A DNA stretch of 13,653 nt, taken from assembly GCA_937908275.1 (NCBI GenBank), contig CALERA010000268.1, forward strand, positions 1-13,653, read 5' to 3'. Shown here in pieces: positions 7,119-13,653 of this stretch. The stretch comes from an uncultured Desulfarculaceae bacterium. Its GTDB lineage: Bacteria > Desulfobacterota > Desulfarculia > Desulfarculales > Desulfarculaceae. The position numbers and the translations under genes were made by a program. Below the pieces are notes generated by a model, which ran no database searches, was not told the origin of the DNA, and saw only the letters and a list, made by a program, of their open reading frames with translations. Numbering within the stretch: position 1 is the stretch's first letter; each line of letters opens with the position of its first letter.

Positions 7119-7125
7119 AGGGAGG
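7119..7125 (+). promoter_or_regulatory. Ribosome binding site fixing the first operon gene's start
   Basis: AGGGAGG lies 6 nt before ATG 7132. It favours this ATG over the in-frame GTG at 7102, which has no such site and would add ten non-conserved residues before the nucleotide-binding strand. Confidence 0.7.
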
Positions 7126-7131
7126 TCGGGC

Positions 7132-8070
7132 ATGCCCACCAAGGTACTGGTCACTGGGGCGGCGGGATATCTGGGTTCCATCCTCTGCGAGCACCTGCTG
7201 GCGCGGGGCTTCGCGGTCACCGCCCTGGACAGCCTGCTCTATGGTCAGCGCAGCCTGTTCCATCTCTGCGCCAATCCGGACTTCGACTTCGTCTTCGGCG
7301 ACGCCCGCGATCCGGACCTGCTGGCTTCCCTGGTCAAGGCGGCCGACGTGATCATCCCCCTGGCCGCCGTGGTGGGGGCCCCGGCCTGCGCCCGCGATCC
7401 CTGGACCGCCGAATCGGTGAACCATGACGCCCTGAGCCTGATCAACCGCCTGCGCGGCGCCGGCCAGCTCATGATCTACCCCACCACCAACAGCGGCTAC
7501 GGCACCAAGAGCGGCGAGGTCTACTGCACCGAGGAGACCCTGTTGGAGCCCATCTCCAAGTATGGCGTGGACAAGGTCCAGGCCGAGCGGGAGATCCTGG
7601 AGAGCCCCAACGCCATCACCCTGCGCCTGGCCACGGTCTTCGGCTTCTCGCCCCGCATGCGCCTGGACCTCCTGGTCAACCACTTCACCTGGTGCGCCTT
7701 CAACGACGGCTACCTGGTGATCTTCGAAAAGGACTTCAAGCGCAACTACATCCACATCCGCGACGTGGCCGACTGCTTCATCCATTGCATCGACCACGCC
7801 GGCAGCATGGTGGGTCGGCCCTACAACGCCGGGCTGGACGCGGCCAACCTCTCCAAGGAGGAGCTGGCGCTCAAGATCAAGGCCCACCTGCCGGAGTTCT
7901 ACATCCACTTCGCCGAGGTGGGCAACGACCCGGACAAGCGCAACTACATCGTCTCCAACCAGCGCCTGCGCGAGGCCGGCTTCGAGGCCCGGCGCGGCCT
8001 GGACCAGGGCATCGCCGAACTGATCAAGGGCTACCGCATGCTCGCGCGCCAGCCCTTCAAGAACGTCTGA
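7132..8070 (+). CDS. NAD(P)-dependent SDR epimerase/dehydratase family enzyme, probable GDP-heptose C4 dehydrogenase
   Basis: This extended short-chain dehydrogenase has 312 residues. The Rossmann motif TGAAGYLG is at residues 8-15, the acidic end of beta-2 near Asp33, the active-site Thr/Ser stretch TTNSG at 118-122, and Y144-x3-K148 forms the catalytic YxxxK. It acts on a nucleotide sugar with NAD(P) in the cytoplasm. From memory, its pattern (IPLAAVVGAP, then TTNSGYG) resembles the C. jejuni Cj1427-type enzyme that oxidises C4 of GDP-D-glycero-manno-heptose; the two heptose genes immediately downstream fit this. I cannot exclude an epimerase or a 4,6-dehydratase. It is the first gene of the operon, 89 nt after the predicted sigma-54 start, and the next gene begins 21 nt after its stop. 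Confidence 0.88.
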   Translation: MPTKVLVTGAAGYLGSILCEHLLARGFAVTALDSLLYGQRSLFHLCANPDFDFVFGDARDPDLLASLVKAADVIIPLAAVVGAPACARDPWTAESVNHDALSLINRLRGAGQLMIYPTTNSGYGTKSGEVYCTEETLLEPISKYGVDKVQAEREILESPNAITLRLATVFGFSPRMRLDLLVNHFTWCAFNDGYLVIFEKDFKRNYIHIRDVADCFIHCIDHAGSMVGRPYNAGLDAANLSKEELALKIKAHLPEFYIHFAEVGNDPDKRNYIVSNQRLREAGFEARRGLDQGIAELIKGYRMLARQPFKNV

Positions 8071-8091
8071 GACAGGGACGGAGGCCTGGCC

Positions 8092-8796
8092 TTGAGCGAC
8101 CTCAGCCAAATCAGCGTGGCCATCCTGGCCGGCGGCCTGGGCACCCGGCTGCGGCCGGTGGTGGGCGACCAGCCCAAGGCCCTGGCCGCGGTGGCTGGCC
8201 GGCCCTTCCTGGCCATCCTGCTGGAGTGGCTGGCCCGGGCCGGGGCGCGACGGGTGGTGCTCTGCACCGGCTATCGCGGCGACCTGGTGCGCCAGAGCCT
8301 GGGCCAGAGTTTCGGCCCCATCGAGTTGGCCTATTCCCAAGAGGAGCGTCCCCTGGGCACCGCCGGGGCCCTGCGCCTGGCCTATCCCTTGTTGGATTCC
8401 GAGCTGGTGCTGGCCCTGAACGGCGACTCCTTCTGCCAGGTGGACCTGGCGGCCATGCTCCAGTGGCGGGCGGCCAAGGCCGCGCCGGCCCTGATGCTCC
8501 TGACCTGGGCGCAGGACGCCGCCCGCTATGGCCAGGTGGAGCTGGACCCGGACGGAGTGGTGACCGCCTTCCGCGAAAAGCAGCCCCAAGGCGGCCCGGG
8601 CTGGATCAACGCCGGGGTCTACCTCATGGAGCGCCGCCTGTTGGAGGCCATTGCCCCGGGCCGGGAGGTCTCCCTGGAGCGCGAGGTGTTCCCCGCCTGG
8701 GTGGGCCGGGAGCTGCACGGCTATGCCGAGGGGCAGCGTTTCCTGGACATCGGCACCCCGGAGTCCTTTGCCCGGGCCCAGGGTTTTTTCGCCTGA
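8092..8796 (+). CDS. hddC: Sugar-1-phosphate nucleotidyltransferase, probable D-glycero-alpha-D-manno-heptose-1-phosphate guanylyltransferase
   Basis: This 234-residue enzyme joins a sugar 1-phosphate to an NTP, releasing pyrophosphate. The signature LAGGLGTRLRPVVGDQPKAL begins at residue 12: nucleotide-binding GGxGTRL, then the PK lysine. LGTAGAL follows at about 83-89, and LNGDS (about 106-110) carries the metal-binding Asp. WINAGVYLM and FLDIGTPE are the usual later motifs. The short length without a C-terminal beta-helix, the LNGDS form and the neighbouring HddA homologue favour HddC (GTP, heptose 1-phosphate) over RmlA or GalU. The start is TTG 8092 with GGACGGAGG 8 nt upstream; no ATG lies between the previous stop and the signature. 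Nucleotide specificity is inferred from the family and context. Confidence 0.85.
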   Translation: MSDLSQISVAILAGGLGTRLRPVVGDQPKALAAVAGRPFLAILLEWLARAGARRVVLCTGYRGDLVRQSLGQSFGPIELAYSQEERPLGTAGALRLAYPLLDSELVLALNGDSFCQVDLAAMLQWRAAKAAPALMLLTWAQDAARYGQVELDPDGVVTAFREKQPQGGPGWINAGVYLMERRLLEAIAPGREVSLEREVFPAWVGRELHGYAEGQRFLDIGTPESFARAQGFFA

Positions 8797-8836
8797 GGAC
8801 CGGCCCCGAGGTCCAAGCCGTTCCGCTGAAATGATA

Positions 8837-8861
8837 GCCGCCAGGGCGAATCCTGGGCGGC
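8837..8861 (+). promoter_or_regulatory. Hairpin in the longest intra-operon gap
   Basis: GCCGCCAGG (8837-8845) and CCTGGGCGGC (8852-8861) pair around the loop GCGAAT, with one bulged base. The gap between hddC and hddA is 94 nt, while all other spacings in the operon are 21 nt or less. The hairpin lies 20 nt before the GGAGG at 8881-8885 and could affect mRNA stability or partial termination; no T-run follows. Confidence 0.4.
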
Positions 8862-8880
8862 GAAGCTAGAGACGAGATTT

Positions 8881-8885
8881 GGAGG
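8881..8885 (+). promoter_or_regulatory. Ribosome binding site fixing the hddA start
   Basis: GGAGG lies 5 nt before ATG 8891, the strongest such site in the operon. The in-frame TTG at 8879 overlaps upstream of it and is not a credible start. Confidence 0.75.
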
Positions 8886-8890
8886 TTGCC

Positions 8891-9970
8891 ATGATCATCA
8901 GCCGCACGCCTTTCCGCATCTCCTTCTTTGGCGGGGGCACGGACTATCCGGATTGGTATCGGGAGCACGGCGGGGCGGTCCTGGCCACCACCATCGACAA
9001 GTATTGCTACCTGACCTGCCGGCACCTGCCGCCATTCTTCGAGCATAAGTACCGCATCGTCTATTCCAAGATCGAGAACTGCCATAGCGTGGACGAGATC
9101 CAGCACGGGGCGGTGCGGGCCATCATCAAGTACCTGAACTGCGAGCGCGGCCTGGAGATCCACCATGACGGCGACCTGCCCGCCCGCAGCGGCATGGGCA
9201 GCAGTTCCTCCTTCACCGTGGGCCTGCTCCACGCCCTGCACGCCCTGCAGGGGCGCATGCCCGCCAAGGCCGAGCTGGCCCGCCAGGGCATCATGATCGA
9301 GCAGGATCATCTGAAGGAGACCGTGGGCTCCCAGGACCAGGTGCTGGCCGCCCATGGCGGTTTCAACCATGTCAGCTTCCTGCCCAACGGCGAGATCAAC
9401 CTGCGGCCCATCACCCTGGCGGCGGAGCGCCTGGACGAGTTGTGCGACCACCTGATGCTCTTCTACACCGGCATCAAGCGCACCGCCTCCAACGTGGCCG
9501 ACAGCTACGTGCGCAAGCTGGAGGACCGCAAGCGCGAGCTGCGCATCCTGCGCGAGCTGGTGGAGGAGGCCCTGGCGGTGCTGTCCCAGGGGCGCGACAT
9601 TCTGGCCTTCGGCCATCTGCTGCACGAGGCCTGGCAGACCAAGCGCGGGCTCTCCAGCCTGGTGTCCAACTCCCAGGTGGACGAGGCCTACGCGGCGGCC
9701 CGGGAGGCCGGGGCCCTGGGCGGCAAGCTCACCGGCGCCGGCGGCGGCGGCTTCATGCTGCTCTTCGCCCCGCCCGCGGACCAGCCTCGGATCATAGAGA
9801 CCCTGCGGGGCATGATCCACGTGCCCTTCCACTTCGAGTTCAGCGGGAGCCAGATCATCCACTACGACCAGGAGCGGGACTACGCGGCGGCGGAGCGCCT
9901 GCGCCAGGAGCAGCCGCCCATCGTCTTCCACGAGCTGATGGACTGCGAGCCCAAGGCGGCGGTGGCATGA
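8891..9970 (+). CDS. hddA: GHMP-family kinase, probable D-glycero-alpha-D-manno-heptose-7-phosphate kinase
   Basis: This 359-residue GHMP kinase phosphorylates C1 of heptose 7-phosphate with ATP, on the way to GDP-heptose. It opens with RTPFRISFFGGGTDYPDWY, the hallmark of HddA-type sugar kinases. The ATP loop DLPARSGMGSSSSFTVG is at about 94-110, VGSQDQ at about 145, and the C-terminal GHMP glycine loop KLTGAGGGGFMLLF at about 275-288. The length fits the family. The start is ATG 8891 from its GGAGG. Its stop overlaps the next start by 4 bp (ATGA at 9967), implying translational coupling. The pathway also needs a sedoheptulose-7-phosphate isomerase (GmhA) and a bisphosphatase (GmhB), neither of which lies in this window. 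Fucokinase or another GHMP sugar kinase is a less likely alternative. Confidence 0.9.
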   Translation: MIISRTPFRISFFGGGTDYPDWYREHGGAVLATTIDKYCYLTCRHLPPFFEHKYRIVYSKIENCHSVDEIQHGAVRAIIKYLNCERGLEIHHDGDLPARSGMGSSSSFTVGLLHALHALQGRMPAKAELARQGIMIEQDHLKETVGSQDQVLAAHGGFNHVSFLPNGEINLRPITLAAERLDELCDHLMLFYTGIKRTASNVADSYVRKLEDRKRELRILRELVEEALAVLSQGRDILAFGHLLHEAWQTKRGLSSLVSNSQVDEAYAAAREAGALGGKLTGAGGGGFMLLFAPPADQPRIIETLRGMIHVPFHFEFSGSQIIHYDQERDYAAAERLRQEQPPIVFHELMDCEPKAAVA

Positions 9971-10938
9971 GCATCTCATCCGCCAGATTGGTGGACCTCT
10001 ACCGCCAGATGCTGCGCATCCGGCGCTTGCAGGAGCGCATCGAGTCCGAGTACCACCTGGACGAGATGAAGACCCCGGTCCATCTGTGCATCGGCCAAGA
10101 GGCGGTGGCGGTGGGGGTCTGCGCCGCCTTGCGGTCGGACGACTACATCATGAGCAACCATCGCGGCCACGGCCACTACCTGGCCAAGGGCGGCGACCTC
10201 CCGTCCCTGGTGGCCGAGCTCTTCTGCCGCTCCACCGGCTGCTCCCAGGGCCGGGGCGGGTCCATGCACCTGGTGGACACCCGGGTGGGCCATCTGGGCA
10301 GCTCCTCCATCGTGGGCGGGGGCATCCCCCTGGGCACCGGGTTGGGCCTGGCCTGCCGGATGCAGGGCCTGGACCGGGTGAGCGCGATCTTCTTTGGCGA
10401 CGGCGCGGCCGACGAAGGAGTGCTCTACGAGAGCCTCAACCTGGCCATGCTCAAGAAGCTGCCGGTGATCTACGTTCTGGAGAACAACCAATATTCGGTC
10501 TGCTCGCCGGTGGGCGCCCGCCATTCCGGCGGCTCGGTCTTCCACGGGGTGGAGCCGGACCGGCTCCTCAGCGCGAAGGTGGACGGCAACCAGGTGGAGG
10601 AGGTCCTGGCGGCGGCCGAGCGGGCCGTGGCCCGGGCCCGGGCCGGCGAAGGGCCTTCCTTCATCGAATGCCTGACCTACCGCATGCGCGGCCATGCCGG
10701 GGCCGGGTCGGATGCCCACCTGGGCTATCGCCCGGAAGGCGAAATCGCCTGCTGGGAGCAGCGCGACCCGGTGACGGGCCTGGCCGAGCGCCTGCTGACC
10801 GCTGGTCATCTGGACCACGCCGCCCTGGCGGCCATGGATCAGGCCATCGCGGAAGAGTTGGACCAAGCCTTCATTTTTGCCAAGGCCAGCCCCCTGCCCG
10901 GGGCCGAGGAACTGGGCCTCCATCTTTTTAGTGAGTAG
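9967..10938 (+). CDS. TPP-dependent 2-oxoacid dehydrogenase-type E1, alpha subunit
   Basis: This 323-residue subunit has the E1-alpha landmarks in order: HRGHGH (65-70), GRGGSMHL (96-103), GSSSIVGGGIPLGTGLGLA (111-129), and the TPP/magnesium motif GDG (144-146) through to ENNQYS (172-177), followed by YRMRGHAG (238-245). In pyruvate, acetoin or branched-chain complexes this subunit, with beta, decarboxylates a 2-oxoacid and passes the acyl group to lipoyl-E2. No E2 or E3 follows here; the next genes are the beta subunit and sugar enzymes. The start is ATG 9967, overlapping the hddA stop by 4 bp. Because it lies inside a nucleotide-sugar operon, I infer that the active aldehyde may go to a keto sugar. 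Use as an ordinary dehydrogenase with E2/E3 encoded elsewhere is the alternative. Confidence 0.93.
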   Translation: MSISSARLVDLYRQMLRIRRLQERIESEYHLDEMKTPVHLCIGQEAVAVGVCAALRSDDYIMSNHRGHGHYLAKGGDLPSLVAELFCRSTGCSQGRGGSMHLVDTRVGHLGSSSIVGGGIPLGTGLGLACRMQGLDRVSAIFFGDGAADEGVLYESLNLAMLKKLPVIYVLENNQYSVCSPVGARHSGGSVFHGVEPDRLLSAKVDGNQVEEVLAAAERAVARARAGEGPSFIECLTYRMRGHAGAGSDAHLGYRPEGEIACWEQRDPVTGLAERLLTAGHLDHAALAAMDQAIAEELDQAFIFAKASPLPGAEELGLHLFSE

Positions 10939-10941
10939 CGC

Positions 10942-11985
10942 ATGCCCTGGACCAAGATCAAAGCCGAGGTGAACGAGCCGGATTACGGCCACGCGGGCGA
11001 GGGCGAAGGCCGTCGCCTGGACTACGCCGCGGCCATCCACGAGGCCCTGGACCAGGCCCTGAGCCTGGATCCCCGGGTCTTCGTGATGGGCCAGGGAGTG
11101 GACGACCCGGCCGGCATGTTCGGGTCCACCCGCGACCTGCACCTGAAGCACGGCCGCGAGCGGGTCTTCGACACCCCCCTGGCCGAGACCGCCCTGACCG
11201 GGGTGGCGGCCGGGGCGGCCATGGGCGGACTGCGGCCGGTCTATTTCCACAACCGGCCCGACTTCCTGTTCCTGGCCATGGACCAGTTGGTCAACCACGC
11301 CGCCAAGTGGAGCTACATGTTCGCCGGGGCGGTGAAGGTGCCTCTGGTGCTCTGGGCCTGCATCGGCCGGGGTTGGGGCTCGGCCGCGCAGCACTCCCAG
11401 GCCTTGCAGGGCCTGTTCTTCCACGTGCCGGGCTTGAAGCTGGTGATGCCCAGCACCGCCTTTGACGCCAAGGGCCTACTAATGGCCGCCATCGCCGAGG
11501 ACAACCCGGTGCTGATCATCGAGCATCGGATGAACTTCCGGCAAAAGGGCCTGGTGCCCGAGCGGGCCTACACCGTGCCCCTGGGCAAGGGGGCGCTGCG
11601 CCGGGCCGGCACGGACGTCACCATCGTGGGCGTCTCCCAGATGGCCACCGAGGCCTATCTGGCCGCCGAGGAGTTGGCCGGGCTTGGCATCCAGGCCGAG
11701 GTCCTGGACCCGCGCAGCCTGCGCCCCCTGGACGAGGACCTGATCCTCAGCTCTCTGGCCAAGACCGGGCGTCTGGTGGTGGCCGACAGCGCCTGGAAGA
11801 CCGGCGGGGTTTCGGCCGAGATCGCGGCCCTGGCGGCGGAAAAGGGCCTGGACCTGCTCAAGGCCCCGGTGCGGCGGGTCTGCTGTCCGGACCTGCCCAC
11901 CCCGGCCGGCTACACCCTGGAGCAGGCCTACTACCCTGGCGCGGCCCAGATCGTGGCCACGGTGCGGGAGCTGTTGCGGCCATGA
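10942..11985 (+). CDS. TPP-dependent 2-oxoacid dehydrogenase-type E1, beta subunit
   Basis: This 347-residue partner of the alpha subunit starts 3 nt after the alpha stop. The catalytic Glu82 sits in DTPLAETALTGVAAGAAMGG (77-96), the glutamate that activates the TPP aminopyrimidine. VNHAAKWSYMFAG (117-129) and SAAQHSQ with His151 are the other E1-beta signatures. PGLKLVMPSTAFDAKGLL (163-180) leads into the transketolase C-terminal domain, with LDPRSLRPLDEDLI. The usual beta motif near 140 has an altered form, ACIGRGWGSAAQHSQ where complex-bound enzymes typically have RTPNGGG-like residues, which could reflect a different acceptor. An extra N-terminal stretch of about 25 residues precedes the transketolase fold. 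Its stop overlaps the next start by 4 bp. Confidence 0.93.
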   Translation: MPWTKIKAEVNEPDYGHAGEGEGRRLDYAAAIHEALDQALSLDPRVFVMGQGVDDPAGMFGSTRDLHLKHGRERVFDTPLAETALTGVAAGAAMGGLRPVYFHNRPDFLFLAMDQLVNHAAKWSYMFAGAVKVPLVLWACIGRGWGSAAQHSQALQGLFFHVPGLKLVMPSTAFDAKGLLMAAIAEDNPVLIIEHRMNFRQKGLVPERAYTVPLGKGALRRAGTDVTIVGVSQMATEAYLAAEELAGLGIQAEVLDPRSLRPLDEDLILSSLAKTGRLVVADSAWKTGGVSAEIAALAAEKGLDLLKAPVRRVCCPDLPTPAGYTLEQAYYPGAAQIVATVRELLRP

Positions 11986-12941
11986 GCGATGCGACCCGCC
12001 AGATGGACCGCCAGGCCCGGGTCTACGTGGCCGGGGCCGAGACCTTGATCGGCGCGGCCATCGTGCAGGAGCTCCAGCGCCAGGGCTTTGGCAATCTCCT
12101 GGGCCTGGCCGAGGGTGGGCCCGACCTCCTGGACTCCGGGGCGGTGGAGGCCTTCTTCGCCTCCCAGCGGCCGGAGTACGTCTTCGTGGCCTCGGGCCGC
12201 AGCGGGGGCATCGACCTCAACCAGCGCCAACCCGCCAGCCTGATGCGCGACAACCTGCTGGGATCGGCCCACCTCATCCAGGCCGCGCACCAATACCGCG
12301 CGCGCAAGCTGCTCTACCTGGGCAGCTCCTGCTGCTATCCCCGGCTCTGCCCCCAGCCCATGCGCGAGGAAGACCTGTTCAGCGGCCCCCTGGAGCCCAC
12401 CAACCAGGGCTACGCCATGGCCAAGCTGGCCGGGATCACCCTCTGCCAGGCCTATCGCCAGGAGCATGGCGACGACTTCATCTGCGGTCTGCCGGCCAAT
12501 TGCTTTGGTCCGGGCGATGACTTCAGCCTGGAGAACTCGCATGTCATCGCGGCCCTGATCCGGCGCATGCACGCGGCCAAGCAGGCAGGCGAGGCCGAGG
12601 TCCTGATCTGGGGCAGCGGCGCGCCGCGGCGCGAGTTCATCTTTGCCAACGACCTGGCCTCGGCCTGTCTGTTCGCCATGGAAAACTACTCCGCCCCCCA
12701 GCCCCTCAACCTGGGCGGCGGCCAGGACCTGAGCATCGCCGAACTGGCGGAAATGGTGCGGGAGGTGACGGGCTACCCAGGCCGCTTGGCCTTTGACCGC
12801 GACCGACCGGATGGCATGCCGCGCAAGGCCCTGGACGCCAGCCGTCTGCTGGGCCTGGGCTGGCGGCCGCAATGGGATTTTCGCCGGGCATTGGAACTCA
12901 CCTATGCCTGGTATTTGGAGCAGGAAAATGGCCTCAGCTAG
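11982..12941 (+). CDS. GDP-L-fucose-synthase-like NAD(P)-dependent epimerase/reductase (Fcl/WcaG family)
   Basis: This 319-residue protein aligns by eye with E. coli Fcl along its length: GSSCCYP (114-120), EPTNQGYAMAKLAGI (138-152), NSHVI (185-189), WGSGAPRREF (210-219) and RPDGMPRK (275-282). The catalytic residues are kept: Ser115, Cys117, Tyr144, Lys148 and His187 correspond to E. coli S107, C109, Y136, K140 and H179. The NADP loop differs: GAETLIG (18-24) replaces GHRGMVG, so the middle Gly is Thr21 and the Arg that contacts the NADP 2'-phosphate is Glu20. Family members reduce a 4-keto GDP sugar, some with C3/C5 epimerisation; ColC in colitose synthesis and the C. jejuni heptose C4 reductase are relatives. 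The ColD-like gene next door favours such a role over fucose. The start is the ATGA overlap at 11982. Confidence 0.88.
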   Translation: MSDATRQMDRQARVYVAGAETLIGAAIVQELQRQGFGNLLGLAEGGPDLLDSGAVEAFFASQRPEYVFVASGRSGGIDLNQRQPASLMRDNLLGSAHLIQAAHQYRARKLLYLGSSCCYPRLCPQPMREEDLFSGPLEPTNQGYAMAKLAGITLCQAYRQEHGDDFICGLPANCFGPGDDFSLENSHVIAALIRRMHAAKQAGEAEVLIWGSGAPRREFIFANDLASACLFAMENYSAPQPLNLGGGQDLSIAELAEMVREVTGYPGRLAFDRDRPDGMPRKALDASRLLGLGWRPQWDFRRALELTYAWYLEQENGLS

Positions 12942-13653
12942 TCAGGCCCGCGCCACCGCGCCCGGGCGCGAGAAGCGCCGGGTGACCTTTGGCACCATCC
13001 AGATCCCCGAGACGGCCAAGCGCCTGATCAACCAGGCTCTGGACAGCACCCGCATCTCCAGCGGCCGCCTGGTGCGCCAGTTCGAGGACCGCTTCGCGGA
13101 GCTGGTGGACGCCCCGGCGGCGGTGGCGGTGAGCAGCGGCACCGACGCCGACATCCTGGCCCTGGCCCTGCTGAAGGACTTCGGCGCGCAGACCGGCGAC
13201 GAGGTGATCACCCCGGCCCTGTCCTTCGTGGCCACCGGCAACGCGGTGATCCACGCCGGCTTCACCCCGGTCTTCGTGGACGTGGAGCGCCACACCCTGA
13301 ACCTCGACCCCGCCCAGATCGAGGCCGCCATCACTCCCCGCACCCGGGCCATCCTGCCGGTGCACCTGATGGGCAAGCCGGCGGAGATGGACGCCATCCA
13401 GGTCATCGCCAACCGCCACGGCCTGGCGGTGGTGGAGGACGCGGCCGAGGCCCACGGCGCCACCTACAAGGGGCGCAAGGTGGGCTCCCTGGCCGACCTG
13501 GGGGCCTTCAGCCTCTACGTGGCCCATATCGTCACCACCGGCGAGGGCGGCATCATCACCTGCCGCACCCCGGAGCAGGCCGAGATCCTGCGCTCCCTGC
13601 GCTCCCATGGCCGGGCCTGCAAGTGCAAGGTCTGCACCCTGAACACCGCCTCG
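12928..13653 (+). CDS. DegT/DnrJ/EryC1-fold enzyme with His in place of the PLP lysine; candidate sugar 3-dehydrase, 3' end outside window
   Basis: 242 residues are visible and the frame is open at the right edge. The start is ATG 12928 with GGAG 7 nt upstream, overlapping the previous gene by 14 bp. Fold type I landmarks are SSGTDADILAL (69-79), the PLP-ring Asp171 in EDAAEAHGA, and SLYVAHIVTTGEGG (195-208). In aminotransferases of this family the sixth residue of that last motif is the Schiff-base Lys; here it is His200, as in ColD and RfbH, which remove the C3 hydroxyl of 4-keto nucleotide sugars. Cys231-x-Cys233 fall 31 and 33 residues after the His, the same offset as the first Cys pair of the RfbH iron-sulfur site. 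The other two RfbH cysteines are Ala here, and Cys236 is extra. It sits after a ColC/Fcl-like gene. Substrate and cluster are inferred. Confidence 0.87.
   Translation, partial: MASASQARATAPGREKRRVTFGTIQIPETAKRLINQALDSTRISSGRLVRQFEDRFAELVDAPAAVAVSSGTDADILALALLKDFGAQTGDEVITPALSFVATGNAVIHAGFTPVFVDVERHTLNLDPAQIEAAITPRTRAILPVHLMGKPAEMDAIQVIANRHGLAVVEDAAEAHGATYKGRKVGSLADLGAFSLYVAHIVTTGEGGIITCRTPEQAEILRSLRSHGRACKCKVCTLNTAS

Larger units (their letters stand above)
6434..7131. other. Divergent regulatory region without a convincing gene
   Basis: About 700 bp separate the giant gene and the glycan operon. Open frames exist on both strands (for instance 6619-7038 plus and 6343-6924 minus), but they lack recognisable motifs, have Arg/Pro/Gly-heavy GC-frame composition, and would overlap the promoters. 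The region holds two outward-facing sigma-54 promoters (6518-6533 minus, 7017-7032 plus) and repeated TTGCC elements between them. Confidence 0.5.

Noticed and set aside
7090..8718. 542-codon minus-strand frame opposite the SDR and hddC genes
   Set aside because: It spans two genes with convincing active-site motifs and has only GC-frame composition itself.
8624..9979. 451-codon minus-strand frame opposite hddA
   Set aside because: No motifs; the plus strand encodes a full GHMP kinase with a strong ribosome site.
9976..11424. 482-codon minus-strand frame opposite the E1 genes
   Set aside because: It is an antisense shadow; E1 alpha and beta on the plus strand carry the TPP motifs and catalytic Glu.

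Overview
The window is GC-rich (roughly two-thirds G+C by eye) and gene-dense. It reads as part of a surface-glycan locus of a Gram-negative bacterium. GHMP heptose-kinase and GDP-heptose genes, near-consensus sigma-54 promoters, an isolated APS kinase and a YadA-type repeat protein together would fit a deltaproteobacterial (Desulfobacterota/Desulfarculales-like) sulfate reducer. That placement is an impression from gene style; no marker gene proves it.

Layout. (1) 1-988, minus strand: the 5' part of a secreted YadA-head-like repeat protein that runs off the left edge. (2) 989-1568: about 580 bp without a convincing gene, holding a perfect 9-bp-arm inverted repeat and a possible sigma-70 promoter for the YadA-like gene. 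(3) 1569-2111, plus: APS kinase (cysC). (4) 2112-2275: convergent intergenic region with a 14-bp palindrome and two perfect 39-bp tandem copies of a GC-rich hairpin, probably terminators. (5) 2276-6433, minus: a very large (1385 aa) cytoplasmic protein with a sulfotransferase-like N-terminus, a GT-B (CgeB-like) domain, TPR-like helical stretches and a C-terminal GT-A glycosyltransferase. A run of ten C lies near its start codon. (6) 6434-7131: about 700 bp divergent intergenic region with a sigma-54 promoter facing each way and direct repeats between them. (7) 7132-13653, plus: a tightly packed seven-gene operon, open at the right edge. It encodes an SDR dehydrogenase/epimerase, a heptose-1-phosphate guanylyltransferase (HddC-like), a heptose-7-phosphate kinase (HddA-like), alpha and beta subunits of a TPP-dependent 2-oxoacid dehydrogenase-type E1, a GDP-fucose-synthase-like reductase, and a DegT-fold enzyme whose PLP lysine position is histidine.

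How they may work together. HddA and HddC point to GDP-D-glycero-alpha-D-manno-heptose. The first SDR and the Fcl-like enzyme resemble, from memory, the C. jejuni capsule enzymes that oxidise that heptose at C4 and later reduce it. Two additions stand out: a ColD/RfbH-type 3-dehydrase candidate, and an E1 alpha/beta pair with no E2 or E3 beside it. A 4-keto sugar, 3-deoxygenation and a TPP enzyme is the logic of yersiniose synthesis (RfbH-type dehydrase, then YerE). I therefore infer that this operon may make a GDP-linked 3-deoxy, two-carbon-branched heptose, with a PDH-type E1 doing the carboligation. On the other side of the sigma-54 region, the APS kinase could supply PAPS to the sulfotransferase-like domain of the giant glycosyltransferase. 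The locus as a whole may therefore build and sulfate an unusual, sigma-54-controlled surface glycan. The pathway proposal is inference; the gene families and the promoter matches are read from sequence.
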